Assembly (NCBI GenBank): GCA_945864585.1
Contig: CAMBCF010000042.1
Span: forward strand, 1-38,662
From: Bordetella parapertussis
GTDB lineage: Bacteria > Pseudomonadota > Gammaproteobacteria > Burkholderiales > SG8-41
Reading direction: 5' to 3'
Length of the DNA: 38,662 nucleotides
A model generated the notes under the pieces. The model was not told where the DNA came from. It saw only the letters and a program-made list of their open reading frames with translations, and did not search any database. Of the stretch, positions 6,815-14,854 are shown in pieces. Both the position numbers and the translations under genes were made by a program. Position 1 is the first letter of the stretch; every line of letters starts with the position of its first letter.

Positions 6815-8938
6815 TTACGCCATAGCGGCAAGCAGACGTTCGCGCGTGAACGGTATGTCGCGCAGCCTGATGCCGGCTGCGTTGAATAGGGCGTTGCCCA
6901 CTGCCGCCGCTATCGGACCTTGCGTGCCCTCACCCGCTCCCAGTGGCGGCAGTTCGGGCCGGTTGATCAGAGCGACTTCCACATTGGGCACTTCGGTAAA
7001 CGACAGTATCGGGTAATCGTCCCAGCTTTTAAGCGTTACGCGCTCGCGATCGTATTTCACTTCTTCTTTGAGCACGAAACTCACTGCCTGAATGATGCCG
7101 CCTTCAACCTGGTTAGTAAGACCATCGCTGTTGATCACCTGCCCCACGTCCACTGCTGCCCACACGTCGGTCACGCGCAGGGTTTCGGCCAAGGTCAGGT
7201 CGACGATCATCGCCATATAGCCCGCGCCATTTTTGTAGCGCGCGAAGCCGATGCCGCGGCCACGCGTTCCATCACCCTTGGCGCCGGCTTTCCAGTTGGC
7301 CATTGCCGCAACTTTTTCCACCACCGCGCGACCGCGCGGGTCTTTCAAATGCCGCAGGCGGAATTCAATCGTGTCCACGCCTGCCGCCAGCGCCAGTTCA
7401 TCCATGAACGACTCGATCGCGAACACATTGGCTTGACTGCCCAGGCCGCGCAGCGCGGAAGCACGCAATGGCGGATCGGGAATCAGATGATTGGAAACTG
7501 TCTGATTCGGAAAATCATAGATCGGAATCGCATTGCGATGGCTACCGCCGCCCGGCAACGGCGGATTCGCGGTCTGCGCGCGCGTGAGCGGCTTCTCCAG
7601 ATGCCACGCCGCCAGCAAATTGCTGCCCGGCCCGCGCCCCGGACGCGAGCTGTGGCCGTGGCTCCACACATCCATCTGCCACGAGCTGATCTGCCCCTGA
7701 GGCGACAGCGTCGCGCGCGTTTTCACCACCATCGCGGAACTGTACGGCTCCCATGCAAACTCCTCATCGCGCATCCATTGCAGGCGCACGGTGCGCCCGG
7801 GCGCGCCGCGCGCGAGCAACGCCGCATCGAGCGCCACATCGTCGGCGGCATTGTGACCATAACAGCCCGCGCCTTCGACGTGGTGAATCACGATGTCTTC
7901 CGGCGGCACGCCGAGCGCCGGCGCCATTTCCGCGCGCAGCGGGTAAATGCCCTGACTGTGCGTCCACACCGTAAATTTGCCGTTGTCGAATTGCGCCACC
8001 GCGCACGAGGGCGCGAGTGACGCGTGCGCGAGAAACTGGCGTGTGTATTCGCCTTCAAATTCACGGCCACCGGCTGCAGCGGCGGCCGCGTCTTTTTTCT
8101 CGCTGATGACATCGGTCTTCGCCTGAAGTTTCAGCAGATAACGCGGATCAAATTCCGGTAGCGTCGCCTGTTCCCGCCATTGGGCATTACGGGTCAAACG
8201 GCGCTGCGCGCGTATCGCCTGCTCTTCGCGCTCGGCGATCACGCCAAGGAAGCGCCCATCGCGCACCACCGCCACCACGCCCGGCATTTTGCGCACATCG
8301 TCAAGATCAACGCTCACCAGTTGCGCCTGGTAACTCGGCGGACGCGACACCCGCGCATGCAACAGGCCCGGCGGCTCCATGTCGTGTACATAGACCGGCG
8401 CACCCGCGACTTTGCGCGGTATGTCCACACGCGGCGAGGGCGTGCCGACAATTTTGTGCAGCGTGTGTGATTTAGGCGTGGCTTCGCCGGAAGCTTCGCG
8501 CTTGAGCAGCTCGCCGTCGGTGATCTCCCAATACGAAACGCTGCCGCCGCTGCGCGCACTGACCATGCCGTCGTTCACACTCAGCTGCTCAATCGACACA
8601 CCGAGTTTGGCGCCCGCGCGCGCCAGCAACAGTTCACGCGCCTCCGCCGCAGCGTAACGAAACGCCACGCCGGATTCTTCAATCGAGCGGCTGCCGGAGG
8701 TGACGCCTTCATTCGGGCTTAACGCGGTGACCGCGGTGACGATATTGACGCGCGCCAGATTCACATCGAGTTCTTCCGCGACAATCTGCCGCAGCGCAGT
8801 GAGTATGCCCTGGCCGATTTCGATTTTGCCCGGACGCATGGTCACGGTGCCGTCGCTATTGATATCGAGCCACTGGCTGAGGTTACGGTTGGTTTCAAGG
8901 CTGCCGGGCAGCTTGCGTTTTGCGGATGTTTCAGCCAT
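6815..8938 (-). CDS. xanthine dehydrogenase-family molybdopterin-binding (large) subunit
   Basis: A 707-residue molybdenum hydroxylase subunit. Family marks include the substrate/Moco region GKIEIGQGILTALRQI, the segment SPNEGVTSGSRSIEESG, RASALRGLGSQANVF, and near the C-terminus GAGEGTQGPIAAAVGNAL, whose Glu matches the catalytic base of the xanthine oxidase family. The closest known type is the isoquinoline/nicotinate/aldehyde-oxidising group that uses a separate [2Fe-2S] subunit. Start ATG lies 2 bases after the small-subunit stop, with GAGGAAA as ribosome site. No FAD subunit is present, so electrons probably pass to a cytochrome. The oxidised substrate (N-heterocycle or aldehyde) cannot be told from sequence. 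Confidence 0.9.
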   Translation of the reverse strand: MAETSAKRKLPGSLETNRNLSQWLDINSDGTVTMRPGKIEIGQGILTALRQIVAEELDVNLARVNIVTAVTALSPNEGVTSGSRSIEESGVAFRYAAAEARELLLARAGAKLGVSIEQLSVNDGMVSARSGGSVSYWEITDGELLKREASGEATPKSHTLHKIVGTPSPRVDIPRKVAGAPVYVHDMEPPGLLHARVSRPPSYQAQLVSVDLDDVRKMPGVVAVVRDGRFLGVIAEREEQAIRAQRRLTRNAQWREQATLPEFDPRYLLKLQAKTDVISEKKDAAAAAAGGREFEGEYTRQFLAHASLAPSCAVAQFDNGKFTVWTHSQGIYPLRAEMAPALGVPPEDIVIHHVEGAGCYGHNAADDVALDAALLARGAPGRTVRLQWMRDEEFAWEPYSSAMVVKTRATLSPQGQISSWQMDVWSHGHSSRPGRGPGSNLLAAWHLEKPLTRAQTANPPLPGGGSHRNAIPIYDFPNQTVSNHLIPDPPLRASALRGLGSQANVFAIESFMDELALAAGVDTIEFRLRHLKDPRGRAVVEKVAAMANWKAGAKGDGTRGRGIGFARYKNGAGYMAMIVDLTLAETLRVTDVWAAVDVGQVINSDGLTNQVEGGIIQAVSFVLKEEVKYDRERVTLKSWDDYPILSFTEVPNVEVALINRPELPPLGAGEGTQGPIAAAVGNALFNAAGIRLRDIPFTRERLLAAMA

Positions 8939-8940
8939 GA

Positions 8941-9399
8941 CTATTTCCTCATCTCAATAGCAGCGCGCTTCACCGCGCGCAATATGCGCTGATGTGTGCC
9001 GCAGCGGCACAGGTTTTTCGCCAACGCTTGTTTCACCTCGGCGTCGCTCGGCGACGCATTGACATCGAGCAGCGCTTTCGCCGACATGATGATACCGGTG
9101 GCGCAGTATCCGCATTGCGCGGCCTGTTCATCCACAAACGCGCGTTGCAACGGATGCGGATGCTCTACCGAGCCGATGCCTTCAATGGTGGTGATCGATT
9201 TGCCTGCAACCGCCGATACCGGCACATCACACGACTGCACCGGCTTGCCGTCTATGATTACCGTGCAGCTGCCGCACTGCCCCAGCCCGCAACCGTAGCG
9301 CACACCCTTGCAGCCGGTTTCGTTACGCAGCACATAGAGCAGCGGCGTCTCTTCATCCGCCACGACGGTATGCGTGCGGCCATTAACTGTAATCTGCAT
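8941..9399 (-). CDS. [2Fe-2S] small subunit of the molybdenum hydroxylase
   Basis: A 152-residue iron-sulfur subunit. The N-terminal plant-ferredoxin-like domain has the cluster motif GCKGVRYGCGLGQCGSC plus a later Cys (VQSCDVP). The C-terminal four-helix domain has CGYC and CRCG for the second cluster near the molybdopterin site. It transfers electrons from Moco. It heads the operon, with GGAGAAGAGGG just before ATG, and is followed directly by the large subunit. An inverted repeat in the upstream gap may be its operator. Confidence 0.95.
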   Translation of the reverse strand: MQITVNGRTHTVVADEETPLLYVLRNETGCKGVRYGCGLGQCGSCTVIIDGKPVQSCDVPVSAVAGKSITTIEGIGSVEHPHPLQRAFVDEQAAQCGYCATGIIMSAKALLDVNASPSDAEVKQALAKNLCRCGTHQRILRAVKRAAIEMRK

Positions 9400-9430
9400 C
9401 CCTCTTCTCCATATCTTAAAGTATTATTAA

Positions 9431-9465
9431 AAACAATGAGTTACATCATATATTCGACATTGTTT
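9431..9465. promoter_or_regulatory. inverted repeat in the divergent promoter region, possible operator
   Basis: AAACAATG (9431-9438) and CATTGTTT (9458-9465) form a perfect 8-base dyad with a 19-base AT-rich centre, placed between the divergent molybdenum hydroxylase operon and the YdcH-like gene. The size and position suit a dimeric regulator's binding site. No regulator is encoded next to it. Confidence 0.5.
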
Positions 9466-9538
9466 CCGGTGCATTCACTCGTGTTTTACGGCACAGCCCC
9501 GTATACTATCCGACTTCAATCCGCGCGGAACCATCCGT

Positions 9539-9754
9539 ATGAGCCAAGCCGCCGATAATGATACTTACGCATTGCAGAATCGCATCGAGCAGCTTTACCT
9601 CGAACACCGCGACCTGGACGACATCATCGCCCATCTCATCGAAACCACACCGCACGATCAACTAAAGGTGCAGCGGCTGAAAAAACGCAAACTCATCGTC
9701 AAAGATCAGATCACCGCTCTGGAACGCCAGCTTACGCCGGACATTCCGGCCTAG
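9539..9754 (+). CDS. YdcH/DUF465 family small protein
   Basis: A 71-residue, highly charged, helical protein (LQNRIEQLYLEHRDLDDIIAHL, then LKVQRLKKRKLIVKDQI). This pattern, with the HRDLDD and KRLKKRKL-like segments, is the DUF465/YdcH family, small coiled-coil proteins widespread in Proteobacteria with no settled function. A TATACT box at 9502-9507 may be its -10 element; no good -35 is seen. It ends facing dsbB; the gap between them holds a short tandem GCTTAGCG-type repeat. Confidence 0.9.
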   Translation: MSQAADNDTYALQNRIEQLYLEHRDLDDIIAHLIETTPHDQLKVQRLKKRKLIVKDQITALERQLTPDIPA

Positions 9755-9770
9755 CGTTGCTTAGCGTCGC

Positions 9771-10271
9771 TTAGCGCCGCTTTCGCAGCGCTAAAAACAG
9801 CGCAAATAATCCGAGCGCCGACAGCCAAAACAAAGACCACCCCGCGATCGTTAATCCCAGGAATTTCCATCCCGCTTCGGCGCATTCTCCCGAACCCATC
9901 AACACTTTGCCCAGCACATCGGCAAGCGGGAACCGCTTCAGCATGTATTCCAGCCCCGGTCCGCAGGACGGCACCAGATGCGCGGGCAGATGTTGCAGCC
10001 ACACATGGCGCGCCGCCACCGCCGCGCCCAGTGCAGCCACCACAAACGCCACCAGCCCGTAGACCATGACGCCGCGGCGCGCCGGCCCATGCAGCGCCCC
10101 CAGCAGGAACACTGCTGCCAGCGCATAAAACACCACCCGCTGCACCATGCACAGCGGACAGGGATTTTGCTGTTCAACGTATTGCAAATAATAGGCAAAG
10201 CCCAGCAGTCCCGCGCAAATGGCAAAACAGGCGGCAAAACCAAGCCGGGGCGTGAGCGACACCGGTGTCAT
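9771..10271 (-). CDS. dsbB: disulfide bond formation protein B
   Basis: A 166-residue inner-membrane quinone reductase that reoxidises DsbA and so drives disulfide formation in the periplasm. Four membrane helices are visible. The first periplasmic loop has Cys38-Pro-Leu-Cys41 in the NPCPLC motif, and the second has Cys103 (PSCGPG) and Cys130 (GECAEAGW), close to the E. coli positions 41/44/104/130. The frame is open far upstream, overlapping arfB on the other strand, but ATG 10271 gives the proper DsbB length. A working Dsb system fits the secreted cytochromes nearby. Confidence 0.95.
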   Translation of the reverse strand: MTPVSLTPRLGFAACFAICAGLLGFAYYLQYVEQQNPCPLCMVQRVVFYALAAVFLLGALHGPARRGVMVYGLVAFVVAALGAAVAARHVWLQHLPAHLVPSCGPGLEYMLKRFPLADVLGKVLMGSGECAEAGWKFLGLTIAGWSLFWLSALGLFALFLALRKRR

Positions 10272-10302
10272 GGCGGCAAGTTTACCGTAAACTACGCGCA
10301 TC

Positions 10303-10725
10303 ATGATTCGCATTACGCGCCACATCGCGCTGCAGGACTCTGAACTCGAAGAGACCTTTGTGCGCGCATCCGGCCCCGGCGGGCAAAATGTCAACAAGGT
10401 TTCCACCGCCGTGCAGCTGAAATTCGATGCGGCACGCTCACCGTCGCTGACTGACGACGTACGCGCGCGGCTTATCGCACTGGCCGGCAGCCGCGCATCG
10501 GGTGACGGCGTGATTACGATTAGCGCCCAGCGTTTTCGTCTGCAAAGCCGCAATCGCGCCGACGCGCTGGAGCGCCTCGTCGCGTTGCTACGCGAGGCCA
10601 GTCACAAACCGAAGCCGCGCAAGGCGACGCGCCCTACACGTGCGGCACGCGAGCGCCGCCTGGACCACAAAAAACAGCGCGGTGACGTCAAACGCGCGCG
10701 GTCGAGCAAGGCAGAATTCCAGTAA
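10303..10725 (+). CDS. arfB: alternative ribosome-rescue factor / peptidyl-tRNA hydrolase ArfB (YaeJ)
   Basis: A 140-residue release-factor-like protein. The catalytic GGQ (residues 26-28, in ASGPGGQNVNKVSTAV) hydrolyses peptidyl-tRNA, and the basic C-terminal tail (RPTRAARERRLDHKKQRGD, about 105-135) enters the empty mRNA channel of stalled ribosomes. Small size and that tail separate it from RF1 and RF2. It is divergent from dsbB with only 31 bases between starts. Confidence 0.95.
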   Translation: MIRITRHIALQDSELEETFVRASGPGGQNVNKVSTAVQLKFDAARSPSLTDDVRARLIALAGSRASGDGVITISAQRFRLQSRNRADALERLVALLREASHKPKPRKATRPTRAARERRLDHKKQRGDVKRARSSKAEFQ

Positions 10726-10748
10726 CAAACGCGGCCGCTAGTGACAAG

Positions 10749-10778
10749 TTGACGGCGCCTACCCTGCTGAACTAGACT
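10749..10778 (+). promoter_or_regulatory. candidate sigma-70 promoter for the cytochrome c' gene
   Basis: TTGACG (10749-10754) and TAGACT (10773-10778) are separated by 18 bases, a good match to a housekeeping promoter. It lies 24 bases after arfB and would give a leader of about 135 bases before the cytochrome c' start. Confidence 0.5.
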
Positions 10779-10920
10779 GAATTACCATGGTCATATTGGG
10801 GCAATAAATGCGCGACAATCCCTGTGTTCAAATGTAGTCTGGCAGGGTACGGCTGCAATTGAATGACCACCTTGCTTCAAATGAAATAACCCATTAAATT
10901 CAAATATTTAGGAGAGAATC

Positions 10921-11379
10921 ATGAATAAAAAAATGGCACTGAGTGGTCTCACCCTGATATTGGGCGTGGGTTATGGCGCACTAGCGTTTGCGCAGGCAAA
11001 ACCCGACGTGTTGGTCAAGCAGCGCCAAGCGGCTATGACGCTGCAAGGCAAGTACTTTGGACCGCTCGCTGGTATGGCGTCCGGCAAAGTGCCTTACAAC
11101 GCCGAAACCGTAGCGCGCAACGTGGCCTACCTCGACGTGCTGAACAAGATGCCGTGGGATGGCTTCAACGAAAATACCAAGGACATCAAGAGCCGCGCGC
11201 TGCCGGAAGTCTATAGCGACAACGCTAAATTCAAGGAAGCGACGACCCATACTCAGAACGCGGTCGCTCAGCTGGTCAAGGTTTCCAAGGGTAGCGATGA
11301 AGCTGCGGCGAAAGCGGCCATCAACGACGTTATTAAGTCTTGCGGCGGCTGTCACGATAGCTTCCGCGCCAAACAGTAA
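10921..11379 (+). CDS. cytochrome c' family protein
   Basis: A 152-residue periplasmic heme protein. A signal peptide ends near AFAQA. The mature part is a helical bundle with a single C-terminal heme site CGGCH (Cys141, Cys144, His145) just before the end (DSFRAKQ), the arrangement typical of cytochrome c', which binds NO or CO at a high-spin heme and is linked to nitric-oxide stress. AGGAGA sits well before ATG. A strong terminator follows 16 bases after the stop, so it is probably expressed mainly on its own. Confidence 0.92.
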   Translation: MNKKMALSGLTLILGVGYGALAFAQAKPDVLVKQRQAAMTLQGKYFGPLAGMASGKVPYNAETVARNVAYLDVLNKMPWDGFNENTKDIKSRALPEVYSDNAKFKEATTHTQNAVAQLVKVSKGSDEAAAKAAINDVIKSCGGCHDSFRAKQ

Positions 11380-11394
11380 TCCGCTAATCGTTAG

Positions 11395-11418
11395 AAAACC
11401 CCGCCGCGGCGGGGTTTT
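11395..11418 (+). terminator. rho-independent terminator after cytochrome c'
   Basis: A perfect 24-base palindrome: AAAACCCCGCCG followed by its exact reverse complement, ending in TTTT. It lies just after the cytochrome c' stop and 19 bases before the next gene. Confidence 0.85.
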
Positions 11419-11437
11419 CGCATTTGAGGGCGCGCAG

Positions 11438-12337
11438 ATGAATTGGGTAAATGCAATAGTTTGCAAACGGCTGAGCGTGGCGCTGGCCTTGGCGTTTCTC
11501 GCCGTTGCGGGAGCCACCGGCGCGCAGACCACAGCGGGCGATGCGAAGCGCGGTGAGTACCTGTCGAAGGCGGCCGGTTGTCTGGGCTGTCACACCAGTG
11601 ATAAAAAGGACGCCGTCCCCTACGCCGGTGGTCGCGGGCTGAAGTCGCCGTTCGGCACCTTCTATGGTCCGAACATCACGCCGCATGCCGAGGCCGGCAT
11701 CGGGAAATGGAGCGAAGCCGATTTTGTGCGCGCCATACGCGAAGGTAAACGACCCGACGGCGCCAATTATTTTCCCGCCTTTCCGTTTCCCTCGTTTAAC
11801 GCGATCACCGATGCGGATTTGCGCGACCTGTGGGCCTACCTGCGCACCCTGCCTGCGAATGCCCAAACCAGCCGCCCGCATGAGGTGGGTTTTCCCTACA
11901 ACCTGCGCCTGGGGGTGAGCTTCTGGAAGTGGCTGTATTTCAAGCCCGCAGTATTCACGCCCGATCCCAAACTTACGCCTGAGTTGAATCGCGGTGCGTA
12001 TCTCACTACCGCACTGGGCCACTGCGGCGAATGCCACACACCGCGCAACTTCATGGGCGGCCCGCGGCGCGAACGCTTCCTCGCCGGCGGCAAAGGCCCC
12101 GAAGGCAAGGACATACCCAATCTGACGCCGACAGGGCTCAAGAAAAAATGGGGCGACAAGGATCTCACTGACTTCCTGTCGAGCGGTATCACGCCCGACG
12201 GCGATGTGCCCGCCGAAGCCATGGGTGAAGTCATTCGCAATACCACCGGGCAGCTGACAGCAAGCGACCTCGCCGCGGTGATCGCGTATTTGCGCTCGCT
12301 GCCACCGGTTGCAGATGAACCCGCAACAAAAAAATGA
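11438..12337 (+). CDS. diheme cytochrome c, dehydrogenase-linked type
   Basis: A 299-residue exported protein. After a signal peptide (ending GATGAQ) come two cytochrome c domains with heme sites CLGCH (Cys48-His52) and CGECH (Cys196-His200). Methionine ligands are likely around EAMGEV near residue 268. The layout, with GFPYNLRLGVSFWKWLYF between the domains, resembles the cytochrome subunits that take electrons from membrane dehydrogenases and nicotinate-type molybdenum hydroxylases. The open frame extends upstream through the terminator, but ATG 11438 directly precedes the signal peptide. It may serve the FAD-less molybdenum hydroxylase 2 kb away (inference). Confidence 0.88.
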   Translation: MNWVNAIVCKRLSVALALAFLAVAGATGAQTTAGDAKRGEYLSKAAGCLGCHTSDKKDAVPYAGGRGLKSPFGTFYGPNITPHAEAGIGKWSEADFVRAIREGKRPDGANYFPAFPFPSFNAITDADLRDLWAYLRTLPANAQTSRPHEVGFPYNLRLGVSFWKWLYFKPAVFTPDPKLTPELNRGAYLTTALGHCGECHTPRNFMGGPRRERFLAGGKGPEGKDIPNLTPTGLKKKWGDKDLTDFLSSGITPDGDVPAEAMGEVIRNTTGQLTASDLAAVIAYLRSLPPVADEPATKK

Positions 12338-12345
12338 CCGGGCGA

Positions 12346-13335
12346 TCAATACCCGGTCTGCCGGTCCATCACACCCAACAGCGGTTCGTTGTCTGCGAAT
12401 CGACGCACGTTTTCACACCAGAAATCCACCACCGCCTCACTCAATTTCACGGACTCGGTGGCAATGTGCGGTGTGATAATCATGTTTGGCAGCTCCCATA
12501 ACGGACTTTCCTTGGGGATAGGATCCTTTGTTGTCACGTCCAGACCTGCGCCGGCAATCGTGCCCGCCCGCATGGCCGCAATCAGGGCGCCTTCATCGAT
12601 CAAGGCGCCTCGCGACACGTTGATCAAATAGGCCGTGGACTTCATGGCAGCCAGAGCGGCGCTATCGATAATGCGCTTGGTCTCTGGCGTGTGGGGCAGA
12701 CAAAGCGCTACAAAATCAGCCTCGGGCAGCACCTTCAAAAGTTCGCTTTTGTCGAAGCAGCGGTCGACATAAGGATGCGCACGCGGTGTCCGCGACATCC
12801 CCAGCACCGTCATTCCAAAACCGGCTTTGCACACTCGGGCGAGATTGCCACCGCTGCTGCCGACCCCCAGAATCGCGATGGTATGGCCGTGCAGAGGTGG
12901 CCAGTCCTGCCCTTCACGTCGCCAGATGTGACGTTCCTGATTCTTGAGATACGCCGGAAAATTTCGCGACAAGGCTAACATCAGCAGGATTGCATGTTCG
13001 GCCATCAAGGGCCCCGGCGGGCCTTTGAGGCAGGTAATCGTCACATGACCGGCGGCGAGCAAGTCCGGCGTCACGGCCTGATCCACACCTGCCGTGGTGG
13101 TCTGCACCCAGCGCAATCGCCCCTCAGGCTTTAACACCTCAGGGGATAATTTCAAGTACGGACGGCTACCGATAACGGCGTCCGCCTCTGCAACCTGCTC
13201 AGCGAAAGCCGACAGGTCGTGGACGATCCGCACCTGCACGCGCGGATGCGCCCGGTGGAGTCTTTGGAAGGCAGCTCCGCCCAAGCGATAATTTTCTGGA
13301 ACCCCCACCAGTAGCAGCAGTACATTTGACGCCAT
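12346..13335 (-). CDS. D-2-hydroxyacid dehydrogenase (NAD(P)-binding)
   Basis: A 329-residue enzyme of the D-isomer 2-hydroxyacid dehydrogenase family, which interconverts 2-keto and D-2-hydroxy acids. The Rossmann motif is ILGVGSSGGNLA (mid protein). The family catalytic Arg is in NVSRGALID, the Glu region follows at GLDVTTKDPIPKESPLW, and His is in ITPHIATES. It belongs to the divergent group often annotated as phosphoglycerate or glyoxylate reductase-like. AAGGAGA before ATG 13335 fixes the start; the longer frame to 13410 lacks support. Pieces of a second, broken copy lie at 22024-22126 and 23429-23493. It converges with the diheme cytochrome gene. Confidence 0.92.
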   Translation of the reverse strand: MASNVLLLLVGVPENYRLGGAAFQRLHRAHPRVQVRIVHDLSAFAEQVAEADAVIGSRPYLKLSPEVLKPEGRLRWVQTTTAGVDQAVTPDLLAAGHVTITCLKGPPGPLMAEHAILLMLALSRNFPAYLKNQERHIWRREGQDWPPLHGHTIAILGVGSSGGNLARVCKAGFGMTVLGMSRTPRAHPYVDRCFDKSELLKVLPEADFVALCLPHTPETKRIIDSAALAAMKSTAYLINVSRGALIDEGALIAAMRAGTIAGAGLDVTTKDPIPKESPLWELPNMIITPHIATESVKLSEAVVDFWCENVRRFADNEPLLGVMDRQTGY

Positions 13336-13546
13336 GACATCTCCTTGATGAGCAAAATGCATACGAAGATTATAAATGACCACGAGCGACTGACCGCGCC
13401 GCACCATCATCTACGCGTTTTGACTGGCCTCTGGGCCTAGCGCTATTCATGGTACTCGCGTGATCCGGCTACAGTCGTTCATCATGCGCGCCCAGCGCGT
13501 TTAAAGTTCCCAGTCCGGTTGTCGTGTAACGGGCTCGCGCTCACGC

Positions 13547-13552
13547 TATACT
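13547..13552 (+). promoter_or_regulatory. possible -10 box for the Nudix gene
   Basis: TATACT lies 44 bases before the Nudix start codon in a 185-bp gap. No convincing -35 at normal spacing was found, so this is a weak call. Confidence 0.3.
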
Positions 13553-13595
13553 AGCCCACATGATTAGCAACGCAGGGTAAAGGCTAGTTCAACCG

Positions 13596-14411
13596 ATGGA
13601 ACGCGATGTGATTGCGCAGCCGCCGGTGCCACGTAAAGCGGCAACGGTGATGTTGTTGCGCGATGGCGATGACGGCATGGAGGTATTCATGATCGTGCGT
13701 CATCAAAACAGTGATGTGCATGCGGGTGCGCTGGTGTTTCCGGGCGGCCGGGTGGACGACGAGGATTACGACCTCGCAGCCGATGTGGCCGTGTTCCCGC
13801 CGCTTCCCGGTGTGCACGCGAGCATGGCGGCATTGCGTGTGGCTGCCGTGCGTGAAACGTTCGAGGAATGCGGCGTGCTGCTTGCGCGCGCGCGCGGAGA
13901 TGAGACTCTGGTCAGCGCCACACGCCTGCGCGACATCGAGGCCGCTCATCGCGCCGCGATGACCCGTGGGGAGCGGACTTTTGGCGCCATCCTCACGGCG
14001 GAGAACCTGATCATCGCGTCCGAAACGATGGTTTACTTTGCGAATTGGATTACGCCGCAGCGTTCGTCCAAGCGTTTCGACACGCATTTCTTTCTTGCTG
14101 CCGCGCCGTCAGATCAGGTTGCCCTGCATGACGGCCACGAGGCGGTGGATTCGGTGTGGATTGCGCCGGCGGCCGCGCTGGAACGCGCCACGACAGGCAT
14201 CTACCAGTTGCGGTTCCCCACGCAGATGAATCTGCAAAACCTTGGCCGCCACCCATTGTCGGCGGCGGCGATGGACGCCGCGCGGGCAAGCCGGGTAGTC
14301 ACCGTTATATCGAAACAGGAGAAGACCGGCGACGGCAGGCGCGTGCTGCGTATTCCGCTGGAAGCCGGCTACGGCGGCGAACTGTTTGAGTCCCTCGACC
14401 CGCCGCCGTGA
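13596..14411 (+). CDS. Nudix hydrolase, NUDT19-like
   Basis: A 271-residue Nudix enzyme. The Nudix box is split: GGRVDDED at about 49-56 and AAVRETFEECGVLL at about 83-96, with an insert between them, as seen in NUDT19-like/coenzyme A-related Nudix proteins. The REFEECG glutamates bind the metal that activates water for cleaving a diphosphate bond. The likely substrate class is CoA or acyl-CoA-like compounds by family, not shown by context. The last codons (DPPP, TGA) sit at the junction with a truncated vapC on the other strand, so the very C-terminus may have been affected by the same event. Confidence 0.88.
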   Translation: MERDVIAQPPVPRKAATVMLLRDGDDGMEVFMIVRHQNSDVHAGALVFPGGRVDDEDYDLAADVAVFPPLPGVHASMAALRVAAVRETFEECGVLLARARGDETLVSATRLRDIEAAHRAAMTRGERTFGAILTAENLIIASETMVYFANWITPQRSSKRFDTHFFLAAAPSDQVALHDGHEAVDSVWIAPAAALERATTGIYQLRFPTQMNLQNLGRHPLSAAAMDAARASRVVTVISKQEKTGDGRRVLRIPLEAGYGGELFESLDPPP

Positions 14412-14520
14412 TGTTGGAGATGCAAATTTCATTCGGCTCACAAGCGTAAAATCGCTTGGTCACCCGGGGATATTTGCCGCTGATGAAATAGGTGCAGATG
14501 TTGGTATCGAGCGAGTACAT
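14401..14520 (-). pseudogene. vapC toxin fragment (PIN domain N-terminus)
   Basis: The first 40 codons match the N-terminus of a VapC ribonuclease: MYSLDTNICTYFISGK with the first catalytic Asp (LDTN), then PRVTKRFYACEPNEICISN and ITAA. Homology then stops abruptly where the strand enters the 3' end of the Nudix gene (14401-14411). The remaining roughly 95 residues, with the other acidic active-site residues, are absent, so no active toxin is made. It begins 9 bases after the vapB stop codon, as in an intact vapBC operon. Confidence 0.85.
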
Positions 14521-14529
14521 GCTGGAAAT

Positions 14530-14796
14530 TCAATCGAGCTTCAGCGGCGGTTTGACGCTACCGCGTTCGCGTTCGATGTTTATGGGCATCCCCTGAAAGC
14601 GGCTCACCACGGCCTCCATCCTGGCGCGCCAAGCCTGTTTGTTGACGGGCTTGGGGCGCAAAATGACGGCATCGCCCTGGCGCTCAATTAGCACTTCGCT
14701 GGTGTCAAAGCGATAGGCCTTGGGCAGGCGTACGGCTTGGCTGCGGCCCGTAGTGAAAACCTTGGCGACATCGGGAACACTATCAGTGAGGTTCAT
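14530..14796 (-). CDS. VapB-type antitoxin (AbrB/SpoVT fold)
   Basis: An 88-residue protein. The N-terminal half is a swapped-hairpin DNA-binding domain (VAKVFTTGRSQAVRLPKAYRF, then EVLIERQGDAVILRPK), the VapB form, and the C-terminal tail normally covers the VapC active site. It heads an operon whose toxin gene is cut to 40 codons, so it is now an orphan antitoxin. It may still regulate its own promoter, or neutralise related toxins elsewhere. Confidence 0.88.
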   Translation of the reverse strand: MNLTDSVPDVAKVFTTGRSQAVRLPKAYRFDTSEVLIERQGDAVILRPKPVNKQAWRARMEAVVSRFQGMPINIERERGSVKPPLKLD

Positions 14797-14854
14797 GGTC
14801 TGCTCTTAGAGGATATGTATCTAAAGTATGTTTCACTTCGCCATCCTCGACAAC

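Noticed and set aside
6920..8020. Long plus-strand open frame (366 codons) opposite the molybdenum hydroxylase large subunit
   Set aside because: It is antisense to a clearly conserved enzyme, rich in His/Arg as expected of a GC-rich shadow frame, and matches no family.
11384..12349. Long minus-strand open frame (321 codons) opposite the diheme cytochrome
   Set aside because: The plus strand encodes two heme motifs and a signal peptide; the antisense frame has biased composition and no motif.
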